Shown one piece after another: positions 26,124-36,014 of a stretch of 64,000 nt of DNA. The translations under genes were made by a program, and so were the position numbers. How positions within the stretch are numbered: the first letter of the stretch is position 1; each line of letters starts with the position of its first letter. The notes beneath the pieces were generated by a model, which saw nothing but the letters and a program-made list of their open reading frames with translations, was not told the origin of the DNA and ran no database searches. Where the stretch lies: the NCBI RefSeq assembly GCF_900609045.1, contig NZ_UXAV01000041.1, positions 105,929 through 169,928 of the forward strand. Reading direction: 5' to 3'. This stretch comes from Filibacter tadaridae (lineage in GTDB: Bacteria; Bacillota; Bacilli; Bacillales_A; Planococcaceae).

Positions 26124-28154
26124 ATGGATGGAAAGTCATCGTCGGAAAACAAAAAACAACAGCAACTCGATCAGTACCGCGTAACAAATTCCGGAAAGCC
26201 ATTAACGACAAATGTAGGGAGAAAAATATCAAACGATGAGGATCAATTAAAAGCCGGTGTACGCGGTCCTTCATTACGCGAGGACCAGCAGTACCTTGAA
26301 AAAATGACGCATTTTGTAAAAGAAGAGATACCGCAAAGGGTGGTTCATCCTAGAGGTTACGGGGCGCATGGGGAATTTGAATGTTATAAATCCATGAAGC
26401 ATGTGACAAAAGCTGGATTTTTACAGGAAGCTGGAAAAAAGACCCCTGTATTTAACAGATTTTCTACCGTACAAGGGAGAAGTGGGTCCAAGGATACGGC
26501 AAGGGATATGCGTTGCTGGGGCGCCAAGTTTTATACTGAAGAAGGAAACTACGATCTGACAACGATTAATAATCCCGTACTTATTAATAACGACGCGATG
26601 AAGTTTCCTGATGCGATGCATGCGTATTTTAATAACATACGTGATGATATGCCAACAGCTAGTGCTGCACACGATACTTTTTGGGATTATGTCGCCAATA
26701 ATCCGGAAGGTCTTCACCAGGTTCTTTGGATCATGTCTGATTATGGTATTGTAAGAAGCTACCGAATGATGCCAGCGTGGTCAATAAATACGTACCTGTT
26801 TGTTAACGCGGAAGGGACAGCAACATTTGTTCGATTTGTTTGGAAGCCTGTCCTCGGTACCCATGCCTTACTTCAGGATGAAGCACAGAAAATCGGTGGA
26901 ATCGACCCCGATTACCATCGAAGGGATCTTCGAGAGGCAATCGACCGTGGGGCTTACCCTGAATATGAATTAGGTGTCCAGTTGATACCGATGGAAGATG
27001 AATTCAACTATGACTTTGATGTCCTTGACCCTACAAAGTTCTGGCCGGAAGAAGTTATACCTGTTGAACTTATTGGAAAGTTAACGTTAAATAGAAATGT
27101 GGATAATTACTTTGCGGAAACGGAGCAAGTAGCCTTTAGCCCTGGAAATGTCGTGCCAGGAATCGATTTTTCAAATGATCCCGTTCTGCAAGGAAGGTTA
27201 GCTGCATATCTACCTGCACACTATCATCGACTGGGTCCCAATTTTCAGGAACTACCTATCAATCAACCCGTCTGTCCGTTTCATAATAATCAGAGAAGAG
27301 GCGGTGCGAGGTTTCGAATCGACGTTGATCAGGTATCGTACCATAAAAATTCGCTAGCAAATAATACGCCCCACACAACTCCTCCGGAAGAAGGTGGCTA
27401 TGAGCACTATCCGGAGAAAATAGAAGGCCACAAGATTAGAGGACGAAGTGAATCGTTCAACGATTATTTTACGCAACCAAGAATCTTCTGGAATAGTATG
27501 GAACCTGTTGAAAAGCAGCACTTAATTGAAGCAATTAGTTATCAACTGGGGAAAGTAAAGAGTGAATCGGTTCGCCAGCAAAGTGTCAATTTACTGGCCA
27601 ACGTGGATAAGGAAATGGCTTGTGCCATTGCTGATCATGTCGGTGTCGATCACCCTAGCGGAACCCATGTCTCCGTCTCCACGAGTTACCCTTCACTTAG
27701 CCTGATGAATACACCAAAGTCCGCATCTACGCAAAAAGTAGGTGTACTGGTTGGAAATGGTTTTGACAGTAATGAGGTAACAAATCTGATTAACCTATTG
27801 GAACAACATGGAGTTTTTGTTGTCACCATTGGGGAAAGCCTTGGCACTGTTACTGGTACCGACGGCACAATACTTAAAGTCGATCAAACATGTCTTACAG
27901 CCAGCCCTTATTTGTTTGACTCACTTTATATCGTCGGAGGAAATGCTAAAAATGAAGCAAAATTCCATCAAGACGTTATGTATTTTATAAACGTGCTGTT
28001 TAAGAGTTATAAACCTATTGGTGTTGCGACAGCTGCATCGTCTCAGTTTCAAATTAGACCGGCAACCGGCATTGTTTTTGCTGAAAACAGCCAAAACTTC
28101 GGAGAGGAATTTGTCTCCGCCATCACCCAGCAACGCTTTTGGGATAGAATCTAA
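26124..28154 (+). CDS. katE: Large-subunit catalase (KatE type) with divergent heme-site motifs
   Basis: 676 residues from ATG 26124 (AGGTG five bases upstream); a TTG 17 codons earlier is the alternative. The core has the distal histidine in [29 protein letters not shown] and KFPDAMHA. The C-terminal 150 residues form the extra flavodoxin/DJ-1-like domain of clade 2 catalases ([19 protein letters not shown]). Several usually fixed motifs differ: RLFSYxDTQ reads RLAAYLPAH with the heme tyrosine kept, GFGxHTF reads AWSINTY, and FHWKP reads FVWKP. It probably detoxifies H2O2 but may be a specialised subgroup. Confidence 0.85.
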   Translation: MDGKSSSENKKQQQLDQYRVTNSGKPLTTNVGRKISNDEDQLKAGVRGPSLREDQQYLEKMTHFVKEEIPQRVVHPRGYGAHGEFECYKSMKHVTKAGFLQEAGKKTPVFNRFSTVQGRSGSKDTARDMRCWGAKFYTEEGNYDLTTINNPVLINNDAMKFPDAMHAYFNNIRDDMPTASAAHDTFWDYVANNPEGLHQVLWIMSDYGIVRSYRMMPAWSINTYLFVNAEGTATFVRFVWKPVLGTHALLQDEAQKIGGIDPDYHRRDLREAIDRGAYPEYELGVQLIPMEDEFNYDFDVLDPTKFWPEEVIPVELIGKLTLNRNVDNYFAETEQVAFSPGNVVPGIDFSNDPVLQGRLAAYLPAHYHRLGPNFQELPINQPVCPFHNNQRRGGARFRIDVDQVSYHKNSLANNTPHTTPPEEGGYEHYPEKIEGHKIRGRSESFNDYFTQPRIFWNSMEPVEKQHLIEAISYQLGKVKSESVRQQSVNLLANVDKEMACAIADHVGVDHPSGTHVSVSTSYPSLSLMNTPKSASTQKVGVLVGNGFDSNEVTNLINLLEQHGVFVVTIGESLGTVTGTDGTILKVDQTCLTASPYLFDSLYIVGGNAKNEAKFHQDVMYFINVLFKSYKPIGVATAASSQFQIRPATGIVFAENSQNFGEEFVSAITQQRFWDRI

Positions 28155-28840
28155 TTAATCATCAATTATGGGGGAATAGCGTTTGTTATTCCCCTGTACT
28201 TCCAGTATGAGGAAATACCTTGATTCAAACATCATTACCCTATAAAAGACAGTTGTTGTCGTTTCAATTCGGTTCCAGGTGCTGCCATAATTTTAAGAGC
28301 ACAAATGGTGTGTCAGTTTCCGATACCCAGGTATATTAAAATTAGTTTGCTTAAAAGGTTTATCCTCCCCCTCCATGGGTATAGATAGATTACAAGGCGG
28401 AACAACCGTAGGATGAACCCAGTAGACGAGTAACCTGCTGGTGATTCTGTGGATGAACTGCACAGCCTTGGCGGAAAAATTTGCTTTGCTGACGATCGGT
28501 ACACTTTTCAAGAATCACGTTATGGGATTCTCAGCTTTATGTGTTAACCAAGCAGAAAGCGTTCAGTTTTTTGTTAAAGTGCAATTTGAAGACTGACTTC
28601 AGTAATGTAGATCGCGTACTAAACACCCTGCGACTGCATGGTCTAAATGGCTAATTGAGTCAGCCCTATCCAACTGCACTGCTAGGAGATAGGTAATAGT
28701 CGTCAGAAAGAATAGTTTTTTAATCGAAAAAAACGTTCAAATTTTCCGAGTGCAACCCTCTTTTTATTGGAGGAATAGAAAAAGCATGGTCCTTTAGTTT
28801 GTGGGTCATGCTTTTTCTTTATTTGTAAAAAATAAGATGC
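28155..28840. other. Gene-free region, possible group II intron remnant
   Basis: No supported gene. 28300-28720 has the look of structured intron RNA without an encoded protein: TACAAGGCGGAACAACCGTA, GACGAGTAACCTGCTGGTGA, TTCTGTGGATGAACTGCACA and AACCAAGCAGAAAGCG recall group II intron domain I segments. Similarity is from memory only. A hairpin closes the region. Confidence 0.35.
28777..28822. terminator. Hairpin with T run
   Basis: Perfect 12-bp stem AGAAAAAGCATG/CATGCTTTTTCT (28777-28788, 28807-28818) followed by TTTATTTG. Confidence 0.6.
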
Positions 28841-29021
28841 GATTACTAAGGAGGTATTCATGGATTCCTCAGCCCTCTCTGATTCCCCCAATTTCCCCAT
28901 TCCCCAGTGATTAGTAGCAAATACTTTTTACCTTCATATAAATACGATTTTATTCATTTGTAGATGAGAACGTTTAGATATATAGTTAGATTTATACATT
29001 ACAGAAAGTTGTGGATTACTA

Positions 29022-29537
29022 ATGAATGATTTTTCCTTTGAATGGCCAAGAAAGAAATTGATACTGCTTGCTAGTTTATCACTTTTGTTTATCGCGGTTG
29101 GACTTATTCTTTTGGTCATCCCTTCAGACAAAGGCATCCTGATAATCATTTTAGGACGAATTACTGGCATAATAGCCATCCTTTTCGGCGGTTGGCCTTT
29201 ACTCTTCGTATTGAATGTAGCGCTTACTAAAAAACCGGCATTTTCCATAACTAAGGATGGAATTATTGATCATTCGACTGTGATTGACGTAGGGTTAATA
29301 CGTTGGGAAGACATAGAAGATATTATCTTCAGTTCTGGAAGTATTAAGATTTTCACATATGATCCCGCTCTTATTATTCATCGTACAAGAGGCATAAAAA
29401 GATGGTTACATACGGCAAATCAAAATTTAAAAAGTGCACAAGTAAATGTGATTTTTGATACTCTACCCTGTTCGCTAGATGAACTTAAACACGAAGTTTC
29501 CATTCACTGGAACAAAAAAAGTGAAGATTTGATTTAG
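29022..29537 (+). CDS. STM3941-like membrane protein
   Basis: 171 residues: two membrane segments near residues 11-33 and 38-62, then a soluble part with GIIDHSTVIDVGLIRWEDIEDIIF, which matches the PH-like domain of STM3941 family proteins of unknown function. The start lacks a strong ribosome site. It has no operon partner. Confidence 0.6.
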   Translation: MNDFSFEWPRKKLILLASLSLLFIAVGLILLVIPSDKGILIIILGRITGIIAILFGGWPLLFVLNVALTKKPAFSITKDGIIDHSTVIDVGLIRWEDIEDIIFSSGSIKIFTYDPALIIHRTRGIKRWLHTANQNLKSAQVNVIFDTLPCSLDELKHEVSIHWNKKSEDLI

Positions 29538-29840
29538 TGAAGTAGGAACTCCGTAAACGATATGTGTAGTTTGCGGACGTTCTATTCCCAAAGAACGTTA
29601 CACGCTATGGTAGATAAACGTAATATCTTAGACACTCTCGTCTACTATAGCGGGAAAAGTAAATAGACCTTAGCGGATAGTAGCAAAGGTCTTTGGCGGG
29701 ATAGTTTATTATTTATTTCTAACTAATGAAAGACACCTAAAACCCGCCTTGAAGATACATATTATTAACCCCGCCTCATATACTTTACCAAACAATCGGT
29801 TCTTGTCAGTTACGATTGATCATGAAAGCGGGTGATGGTA
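29538..29840. other. Intergenic, no gene seen
   Basis: About 300 bases with two short inverted repeats: ACGTTCT/AGAACGT near 29577-29597 and AGACCTT/AAGGTCT near 29665-29693. The second may be a weak terminator of the preceding gene. Confidence 0.4.
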
Positions 29841-31343
29841 ATGGATGATTCAAAACCGAAGAACCCATCTCTAAAATCTACAAACAATCCAAGCTCACAA
29901 GTATGGGACTTCGCCTCGGCCCCTTTCTTGCATCCAATGAAAGTGACTGTAAATGTAAATGAACCCGGAACAGCTCCCGGTCTTATATTCGTTGCGCCCT
30001 ATACATTGTATGGAACACCTATGATTGGGCAAACGGGCACACTCATTATGGACCAGGAAGGTAATCCCGTCTGGTTTAGACCACTTGATAACTACACGCA
30101 GAATCGGAATTTCAGATTACAATCCTACTTCGGGCACCCCGTTCTTACGCTATGGCAAGGAACGATATCCGGCTCACAATCTGCACATCCACCTCTTCCA
30201 ATGGGAGATCCCTTACCTGGTGCTCATTTTCAAATTATCAACCAGAATTACCAAGTCATCAAAACAATTACTGCCCAAATGGGATACACGGCTGGTGTTC
30301 ATGAGTTTGTTATTACAAAACGGAATACAGCTTTGTTTGCCGCCGTTAAACCCGTGCCTGCGGATTTATCGCCTTATGGGGGTCCGGTAGATGGATATAT
30401 TGACAATTACGCCATTCAAGAAATCGATCTTGTGACAGGAAAGCTCGTTTTCTTTTGGGATACGCTTTCCCATGTTGACCCTGCAGATTCAATGGTTTCT
30501 ATTTCTTCTGCAACATTTTCCAATGGTATTTGGGACTGTTTCCACATGAATTCAGTTGAGGATGGTCCGGATAATACAGTGCTCATCAGCATGCGTGACA
30601 TGGGGGCCATTTATAAGATCGACAAAGCAACAGGAAAGATTATTTGGCAACTAGGTGGAAAACAAACTGATTTCACGTTTGGTCCAGCTGCGACATTTTC
30701 TTGGCAACATGATGCCCGTTTCAGACCGGGAGAACGAATCAGTTTGTTTGATAATTCGTGTTGTGCGTCTTCAGACTCCCCGCCTGAAGGACCGGCTCGC
30801 GGATTAATCCTTCAGCTCGATTACCAGAACATGACTGCAAAAGTGGATCGAACCTATTACCATGATCCTCTGCTAACTGTTTCACATCGTGGAAATCTTC
30901 AAGATCTTCCGGGTGGCAATCAATTTGTCGGCTGGGGAGCACGACCCTTTCTCTCTGAATTTAAAAATGCTGGCAATACAAAAGAGCATCCTTCAGTTAA
31001 CTTTATCTATGATATGCAGTTTCCTGGCTCAAATTTTTCTTATCGGGCATTTAAGAATGAATGGGTGGGTTTGCCACTTTATCCGCCAAGTATTGCAGTA
31101 AATCCGGTAGGTCATGATTCGGCGAATGTCCATGCATCATGGAACGGTTCAACTGAAACTGTCGCCTGGCAGGTGCTAGCCGGTCCAACACCTAATACAT
31201 TGTCCGTGGTAGTATGTAAAACCCCTCATACCGGATTTGAGACAGCCATTCATGTTGATTCAGTCGGCCCCTACTTCCAGGTGCATGCGTTGAATTCGAA
31301 GTGTGAAATCATCGGTAGGTCGTGGATTTCTTGCGGCTATTAA
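29841..31343 (+). CDS. Arylsulfotransferase (ASST) family protein
   Basis: About 500 residues. The N-terminal part has TLIMDQEGNPVWFRPL, and the middle has HEFVITKRNTAL, YAIQEIDLVTGKLVFFWD and IYKIDKATGKIIWQLGGKQTDF followed by FSWQHDARF; these are the beta-propeller signatures of the ASST family, which moves sulfate between phenols. FSWQHDARF carries a histidine that could act as catalyst. No signal peptide is visible, unlike many relatives. ATG 29841 with GGGTG upstream is preferred over the GTG nine bases earlier. The real activity is uncertain. Confidence 0.75.
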   Translation: MDDSKPKNPSLKSTNNPSSQVWDFASAPFLHPMKVTVNVNEPGTAPGLIFVAPYTLYGTPMIGQTGTLIMDQEGNPVWFRPLDNYTQNRNFRLQSYFGHPVLTLWQGTISGSQSAHPPLPMGDPLPGAHFQIINQNYQVIKTITAQMGYTAGVHEFVITKRNTALFAAVKPVPADLSPYGGPVDGYIDNYAIQEIDLVTGKLVFFWDTLSHVDPADSMVSISSATFSNGIWDCFHMNSVEDGPDNTVLISMRDMGAIYKIDKATGKIIWQLGGKQTDFTFGPAATFSWQHDARFRPGERISLFDNSCCASSDSPPEGPARGLILQLDYQNMTAKVDRTYYHDPLLTVSHRGNLQDLPGGNQFVGWGARPFLSEFKNAGNTKEHPSVNFIYDMQFPGSNFSYRAFKNEWVGLPLYPPSIAVNPVGHDSANVHASWNGSTETVAWQVLAGPTPNTLSVVVCKTPHTGFETAIHVDSVGPYFQVHALNSKCEIIGRSWISCGY

Positions 31344-31356
31344 ATTCTTTATTACT

Positions 31357-31396
31357 ATAAAAGGGACTTCCAATTATATCGGAAGTCTCTTTTATT
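31357..31396. terminator. Bidirectional terminator
   Basis: ATAAAAGGGACTTCC (31357-31371) pairs with GGAAGTCTCTTTTAT (31381-31395), with one mismatch, between the convergent ASST-like and iclR genes. Confidence 0.8.
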
Positions 31397-31509
31397 TATT
31401 CGTATACATTCCTTTTGAGTGGCCGAAGTTGCTTGGAGTGCAAGTACAGGAACGATAAAGCAACCGCACCTTTGATAGTATAAACTTTCGTTTGTACTAT
31501 ACAGGATCT

Positions 31510-32253
31510 TTACCCTAGTTGAGCTCCACTAAGTTCCGATGAAATTTGTTGCGCGGCCTCATATACTTTTTCAATAAAAAAACGCATGCGTTCATCGGTA
31601 ATGTCGTACGCTAAAACTTCAATGCTAATCGCTCCTACCACCCGACCATCAAAGTCAAAGACTGGTGATCCAATTGCAATCGTCCCTTTCGTCTTCTCAC
31701 CATAACTAATTCCATATCCCTTTTGTTTAACGCTGGCTAGTTCCTTTTTAAACTCCTCCCTCTCCAGTTTAACGGGTACTAGTCTTTCAAGAATTTCCTC
31801 AACTTCCTTATGTGGCATGTTCGCCAAAATCGATTTGTTCGCCCCTCCTATATGTAAAGGTATTCTCTCTCCAATACTGTCAAGGATTTTAACATTTCGC
31901 GGACTATCTATTCGTTCGATAATAATCGAATGGAACCCGCGCGGAAGATTTAAATAGACAGTCTCCTCCACCTCAAGTGCCAACCTTTCCAAAACGGGTC
32001 TAGTGACATCTCGAACATCTAACTTTTCAAACATTTTCAATCCTAACTCCATCCACTTATAGCCAAGCTCATAGTGTTTCGTAGCTTCAATTTGTGTAAC
32101 GAGCCCATGTTGAATCAGGGACTGCGTGATTCGATATACAGTACTAATGGGGAGCCCCGTCTCCTCGGCTAATTCTGAAGCTAACCACTGTTCCTTTTCG
32201 TTCTGGGATAGCGTTTCTATAATTTGCATTGCACGGTTAATAGATTGAATCAT
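31510..32253 (-). CDS. IclR-family transcriptional regulator
   Basis: 247 residues. Winged helix at the N terminus (ASELAEETGLPISTVYRITQSLIQHGL) and the IclR effector domain (GYKWMELGLKMFE, GERIPLHIGGANKSILA, GTIAIGSPVFDFDGRVVGAISIE). ATG with GGAG eight bases upstream. It is divergent from the symporter-hydrolase operon and probably binds the two boxes at 32441-32474. The effector is likely a metabolite of the transported compound. Confidence 0.88.
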   Translation of the reverse strand: MIQSINRAMQIIETLSQNEKEQWLASELAEETGLPISTVYRITQSLIQHGLVTQIEATKHYELGYKWMELGLKMFEKLDVRDVTRPVLERLALEVEETVYLNLPRGFHSIIIERIDSPRNVKILDSIGERIPLHIGGANKSILANMPHKEVEEILERLVPVKLEREEFKKELASVKQKGYGISYGEKTKGTIAIGSPVFDFDGRVVGAISIEVLAYDITDERMRFFIEKVYEAAQQISSELSGAQLG

Positions 32254-32395
32254 TTCTTCATCTCCATTCTCAACTTACCAAGTTTGTATCTCTTCTATTT
32301 TTAGCGTTCCATAATTTATAGCCTATAAGCTAGAGTTTACAAGACCTCGTTAGTTGTGTAAATTACTAGAACCTTCCCGTTTTTGAATTAAGTGA

Positions 32396-32424
32396 TTGAC
32401 AACCCCTCAAAAATGAGATTAAAT
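32396..32424 (+). promoter_or_regulatory. Promoter of the symporter operon
   Basis: -35 TTGACA (32396-32401, perfect consensus) and -10 TTAAAT (32419-32424), 17 bases apart. The transcript would start near 32431, upstream of the operator boxes. Confidence 0.65.
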
Positions 32425-32440
32425 AAAGTTTATCAAGTCA

Positions 32441-32474
32441 TTCCACAATGCAGAATCTATTCCGCATTGTGGAA
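32441..32474 (+). promoter_or_regulatory. Tandem IclR-type operator boxes
   Basis: Two 15-base near-palindromes of the form TTCC-N-CA-N-TG-N-GGAA: TTCCACAATGCAGAA (32441-32455) and TTCCGCATTGTGGAA (32460-32474), inverted copies of each other with one difference. Position just after the promoter suggests repression by road-block. Confidence 0.65.
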
Positions 32475-32488
32475 TGAAAGCGCTTTCC
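32475..32488 (+). promoter_or_regulatory. Probable cre site
   Basis: TGAAAGCGCTTTCC, with the 12-bp palindrome GAAAGCGCTTTC inside, differs from the ideal cre only at the last base. It directly adjoins the second IclR-type box, 34 bases before the start codon. Confidence 0.75.
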
Positions 32489-32521
32489 ATACATATTTTA
32501 TAGATTGAAGGGGTTGGCAAT

Positions 32522-33886
32522 GTGGAAAACTTCACTAATTTCATAGCAAAAGCATCAAATTTCATCTGGGGGATGCCACTTATTATTCTACTTATTGGTG
32601 GGGGGTTCTTTCTTACAATTCGGCTTAACTTTTTCCAATTCCGTTATTTTCCTCATATTATGGCTCAAACATTCGGGAAAATTTTTGCCAAAAGCGATGC
32701 TCCTGGCACATTAACACCGTTCCAGGCTACAACAGCCGCACTTGCTTCAACAATGGGGGCCGCGAATATTGTTGGTGTACCTGTTGCGATTGCATTAGGG
32801 GGGCCTGGTGCAATTTTTTGGATGTGGCTTGTCGCATTAATTGGAATTGGCACGAAGTATTCAGAGGTTGTTCTCGGCATTCATTATCGCGAAAAAAATG
32901 TGAATGGCGAATACGTCGGCGGGCCCATGTATTACATAAAAAAAGGATTAGGGTGGAAAAATATTGCCTACTTCTTTGCATTTGCGTTAATGATAGAAGT
33001 TGTGGCTAGTACAATGGTTCAATCTAACTCAATAGCCGCAACATTGGATAGCTCATTTGGAATTTCTCCTTTAATGACTGGGATCTTTGTTGCAATTCTT
33101 GTTATTTTAGTTACATATGGTGGCATTAAAACGATTGGGAAAGTATCTGAAAAACTTATTCCAGTTATCGTTGTTCTTTACTTGCTAAGTGCTTTTATCG
33201 TCATTGCGGTGAACATAAAAGAAGTACCAACTGCTTTTACTCTTATTTTCGAGCATGCATTTATGCCTATCTCGGCAGCTGGTGGATTTGCTGGAGCCGG
33301 TGTAGCTGCGGCAATACGATGGGGACTGGCGCGCGGACTTTATTCAAACGAGGCTGGAATGGGAACGGCACCTATTGCCCACTCAGCTGCTATGAATGAT
33401 CATCCTGCAAAGCAAGGTTTCTGGGGAATTTTTGAAGTAATTGTCGACACTTTGGTTGTTTGCACGATTACAGCACTCGTCGTTCTAACTTCTGGCGTTT
33501 GGAAAGACATCCCTACAAATGATGCATCGACGATGGTAGCAGCTTCATTTGTTCCAGTCTTTGGCGCTTCAATCGGCGGATTCATTGTTTCGGCAACGCT
33601 GTTTTTATTCGTAATTACGACGGTTGTAGTCATTATCTTCTATGGGGAAAAACAAGCAGAGTTTTTGTTTGGAACAACTTTTGCAAAGGTCATGCGTTTC
33701 GTTTACATTGCAGCGATTGTCGTTGGAGCTGTTGGTGGATTGCAATTCATTTGGCAATTTCTCGACCTTTTACTCGCAGCTGTTGTCATACCAAATGTCA
33801 TTGCTGTTTTATTCTTAAATGGTAAAGTACGTGAAATCACGAAAGATTACTTTACGAACTTTTATCCTAAAGAAAAAAGAAAATAA
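32522..33886 (+). CDS. Sodium:alanine symporter, AgcS family
   Basis: Sodium-coupled amino-acid carrier, 454 residues with about ten to eleven membrane segments. Family motifs: FQFRYFPHIM near residue 38, ATTAALASTMGAANIVGV near residue 68, and GLARGLYSNEAGMGTAPIAHSAA near residue 270. GTG start with AAGGGG upstream. A RocB-like hydrolase follows by 22 bases, so the imported substrate is probably an amino acid or small peptide-like compound broken down by it. Confidence 0.9.
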   Translation: MENFTNFIAKASNFIWGMPLIILLIGGGFFLTIRLNFFQFRYFPHIMAQTFGKIFAKSDAPGTLTPFQATTAALASTMGAANIVGVPVAIALGGPGAIFWMWLVALIGIGTKYSEVVLGIHYREKNVNGEYVGGPMYYIKKGLGWKNIAYFFAFALMIEVVASTMVQSNSIAATLDSSFGISPLMTGIFVAILVILVTYGGIKTIGKVSEKLIPVIVVLYLLSAFIVIAVNIKEVPTAFTLIFEHAFMPISAAGGFAGAGVAAAIRWGLARGLYSNEAGMGTAPIAHSAAMNDHPAKQGFWGIFEVIVDTLVVCTITALVVLTSGVWKDIPTNDASTMVAASFVPVFGASIGGFIVSATLFLFVITTVVVIIFYGEKQAEFLFGTTFAKVMRFVYIAAIVVGAVGGLQFIWQFLDLLLAAVVIPNVIAVLFLNGKVREITKDYFTNFYPKEKRK

Positions 33887-33908
33887 TTATTAGTAGGAGG
33901 CAACTGAC

Positions 33909-35594
33909 ATGTATCAACAAATCCATTCACTGAAAACTGAACAACAAATTGAAGCAATAGCAAAACATTTGGTTGGCATCAACAGCATCAACGGCACAAA
34001 TGGAGAAGTATTAGTAGCTGAGGAACTCTATTCAATTTTAAAAACGTTTCCATACTTCCAACAAAATCCAGATCTTCTATGGATGCAATCGATCAAAAAC
34101 GATCCAATTGGTCGAAAAAATGTCTTTGCGTTTGTAAAAGGAGAACTTTTTACTAAGAAAACCATTATCTATCACTCACATATTGATACCGTAGGCGTTG
34201 AAGACTTTGGCCAATTAAAAGATAAGGCTTTTTCTCCTGATGCATTGGCTGAGTTCTTTTGTTCCTATGATAATGACAAAGAAATACAAAAAGAAGCGCG
34301 CTCGGGAGATTGGATGTTTGGCCGTGGTTCGGTTGATATGAAAAGCGGCGCCGCCGTTCATATGGCGAATATTCTCCACTTCTCAGAACACCGTGAAGAA
34401 CTACAAGGAAATCTTTTATTAATGCTAAATGGAGATGAAGAAAGTGAGCATCGCGGCATTATCGGTGCACTTGCTGAATTAAACCGACTTCAGGCAGAAC
34501 AGGGCTTGGAGTATGTACTTGCCATTAATACAGATTTTATCACTCCTCTTTATGATGGAGATCCCCACCGTTACATTTATACTGGGGCTGCCGGTAAAAT
34601 TCTTCCGTGCTTCCACATCTACGGCCGTGAAGTGCATGTAGGCGATACGTTATCGGGTATCGATCCAAACTTCATCGCTGCTAAACTTACGGAACATATT
34701 CATAATCGTTATGAATTGGCAGAAAAAATTCCTGGTGAATTGGTATTACCACCCACGTGTCTCTACCAACGTGATACGAAAGATATATACACTGTTCAAA
34801 CAGCATCAAGTAGCCATCTGTATTTTAACTACTTTGTTTACGAAGATACACCCGAACAAATTCTCGAAAAATTACTTCATGAAACAAAAAAAGTGTGCTT
34901 AGAAGCTGAAACGTACTTGAAAGAACAATTTCATCAGTACATTGAATTTACAGGACTTCCAACTCGTGATCTAACATGGGATATCGAGGTAACTACGTAT
35001 GAACAATACGTAAACATGTTATTGGCTAAAGGTATCAATGTACATTCCATCATTAAAAAAGCAATTCAAGAAAAAACAGCAGATGATTTCAGGGAAATAA
35101 GTTTTGAAATTGTTAGCGCCCTACAAGCCGCAGATCCGGCTAAAAAAGCTCGAGTTATTCTATTTTTTGCACCGCCTTTTTTACCACATAATTATTTAAA
35201 AGAAACAGATTCACGTGATAAACAAATACAGGACTCCATTACCGGTATCCTTCAAAAAATGGAAGTTGAAACGGGAGAGAAATTCGCATTGAAAAAGTTC
35301 TTTCCTTACCTAGCAGATGGTAGTTTCCTATCTATTCACGAGACGGAAGAGGAGCTTTCCCCGTTGCTTAATAACTTACCTGAATGGGAAACCTTCTTCC
35401 CTATTCCTTATAAGGCGATACAGAAATTGAACATCCCTTCCATCAACATGGGGGTTTACGGAAAAGACGGACATAAATGGACAGAACGTATTTATAAACC
35501 CTACTCATTTGGTGTATTGCCTCAGCTAATACAACAGACGACAGTTAAGTTGTTAGTAGAGGCTACAGAAGAAGAGCTCATGCTACCTGTATAA
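33909..35594 (+). CDS. M20-family hydrolase, RocB-like
   Basis: 561 residues, similar to RocB of the arginine catabolic operon, a zinc-dependent M20 peptidase/deacylase homologue of unknown reaction. Metal-site motifs: IIYHSHIDTVG near residue 90, GRGSVDMKSGAA near residue 140 and LNGDEESEHRG near residue 178. It also has the long C-terminal part with INMGVYGKDGHKWTERIYKPYSF. GGAGG lies nine bases before ATG. Operon partner of the AgcS symporter; probably hydrolyses an N-acylated or peptide amino acid derivative. Confidence 0.8.
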   Translation: MYQQIHSLKTEQQIEAIAKHLVGINSINGTNGEVLVAEELYSILKTFPYFQQNPDLLWMQSIKNDPIGRKNVFAFVKGELFTKKTIIYHSHIDTVGVEDFGQLKDKAFSPDALAEFFCSYDNDKEIQKEARSGDWMFGRGSVDMKSGAAVHMANILHFSEHREELQGNLLLMLNGDEESEHRGIIGALAELNRLQAEQGLEYVLAINTDFITPLYDGDPHRYIYTGAAGKILPCFHIYGREVHVGDTLSGIDPNFIAAKLTEHIHNRYELAEKIPGELVLPPTCLYQRDTKDIYTVQTASSSHLYFNYFVYEDTPEQILEKLLHETKKVCLEAETYLKEQFHQYIEFTGLPTRDLTWDIEVTTYEQYVNMLLAKGINVHSIIKKAIQEKTADDFREISFEIVSALQAADPAKKARVILFFAPPFLPHNYLKETDSRDKQIQDSITGILQKMEVETGEKFALKKFFPYLADGSFLSIHETEEELSPLLNNLPEWETFFPIPYKAIQKLNIPSINMGVYGKDGHKWTERIYKPYSFGVLPQLIQQTTVKLLVEATEEELMLPV

Positions 35595-35611
35595 TTTTGG
35601 TGAAAGTTATT

Positions 35612-35880
35612 ATGGTGAATAGAAAGTAATCAACTTCATTGCGGCGATTGCTTTTTGTATGGTCTCTATAATGGTCCCGATTATGTCAGTTTACGGATTT
35701 ATTTTAACGTGCCACTTAACAGAGATTGGAAGGTCAATTTTCATGGCTCACCTTAAAATAATGAGTCTAAACTTTATCGTGGCGCTTCCATCGCAGTTAC
35801 TAATTGTGGGACCCATCTCACGGAAGCTATTAAACAAATATATTAAACCATCGACACAAAAGCCTGAGGCAAACGTTTAA
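35612..35880 (+). pseudogene. DUF2798-type small membrane protein, frameshifted at the N terminus
   Basis: From 35659 the frame encodes MVSIMVPIMSVYGFIL and NFIVALPSQLLIVGPISRKLL, typical of two-segment DUF2798 proteins. The same frame upstream reads INFIAAIAFC, the expected N terminus, but meets a stop. An ATG at 35612 in the neighbouring frame reads MVNRK then TAA. One missing base near 35626 would restore M-V-N-R-K-x-I-N-F. Translation from the internal ATG at 35659 cannot be excluded. It lies just after the RocB-like gene. Confidence 0.6.
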
Positions 35881-35895
35881 AGATGATAACAAGGA

Positions 35896-35935
35896 AAAGG
35901 CATGATCCTCATTTCGAGGATTATGCTTTTTCTTT
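35896..35935 (+). terminator. Terminator after the DUF2798 gene
   Basis: Stem AAAAGGCATGATCCTC/GAGGATTATGCTTTT (one mismatch) around ATTTC, followed by T-rich sequence. Confidence 0.85.
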
Positions 35936-36014
35936 GAATTTTCATTACCGTTATAACTTCCGTTAATGACAGTACTATTATGCACGATCGCCACACCTAT
36001 ATAGGAAGTCCAAT

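Noticed and set aside
28293..28511. Overlapping 60-70 codon minus-strand frames after katE
   Set aside because: Two frames open over the same stretch without start signals; the sequence looks like structured RNA rather than coding DNA.
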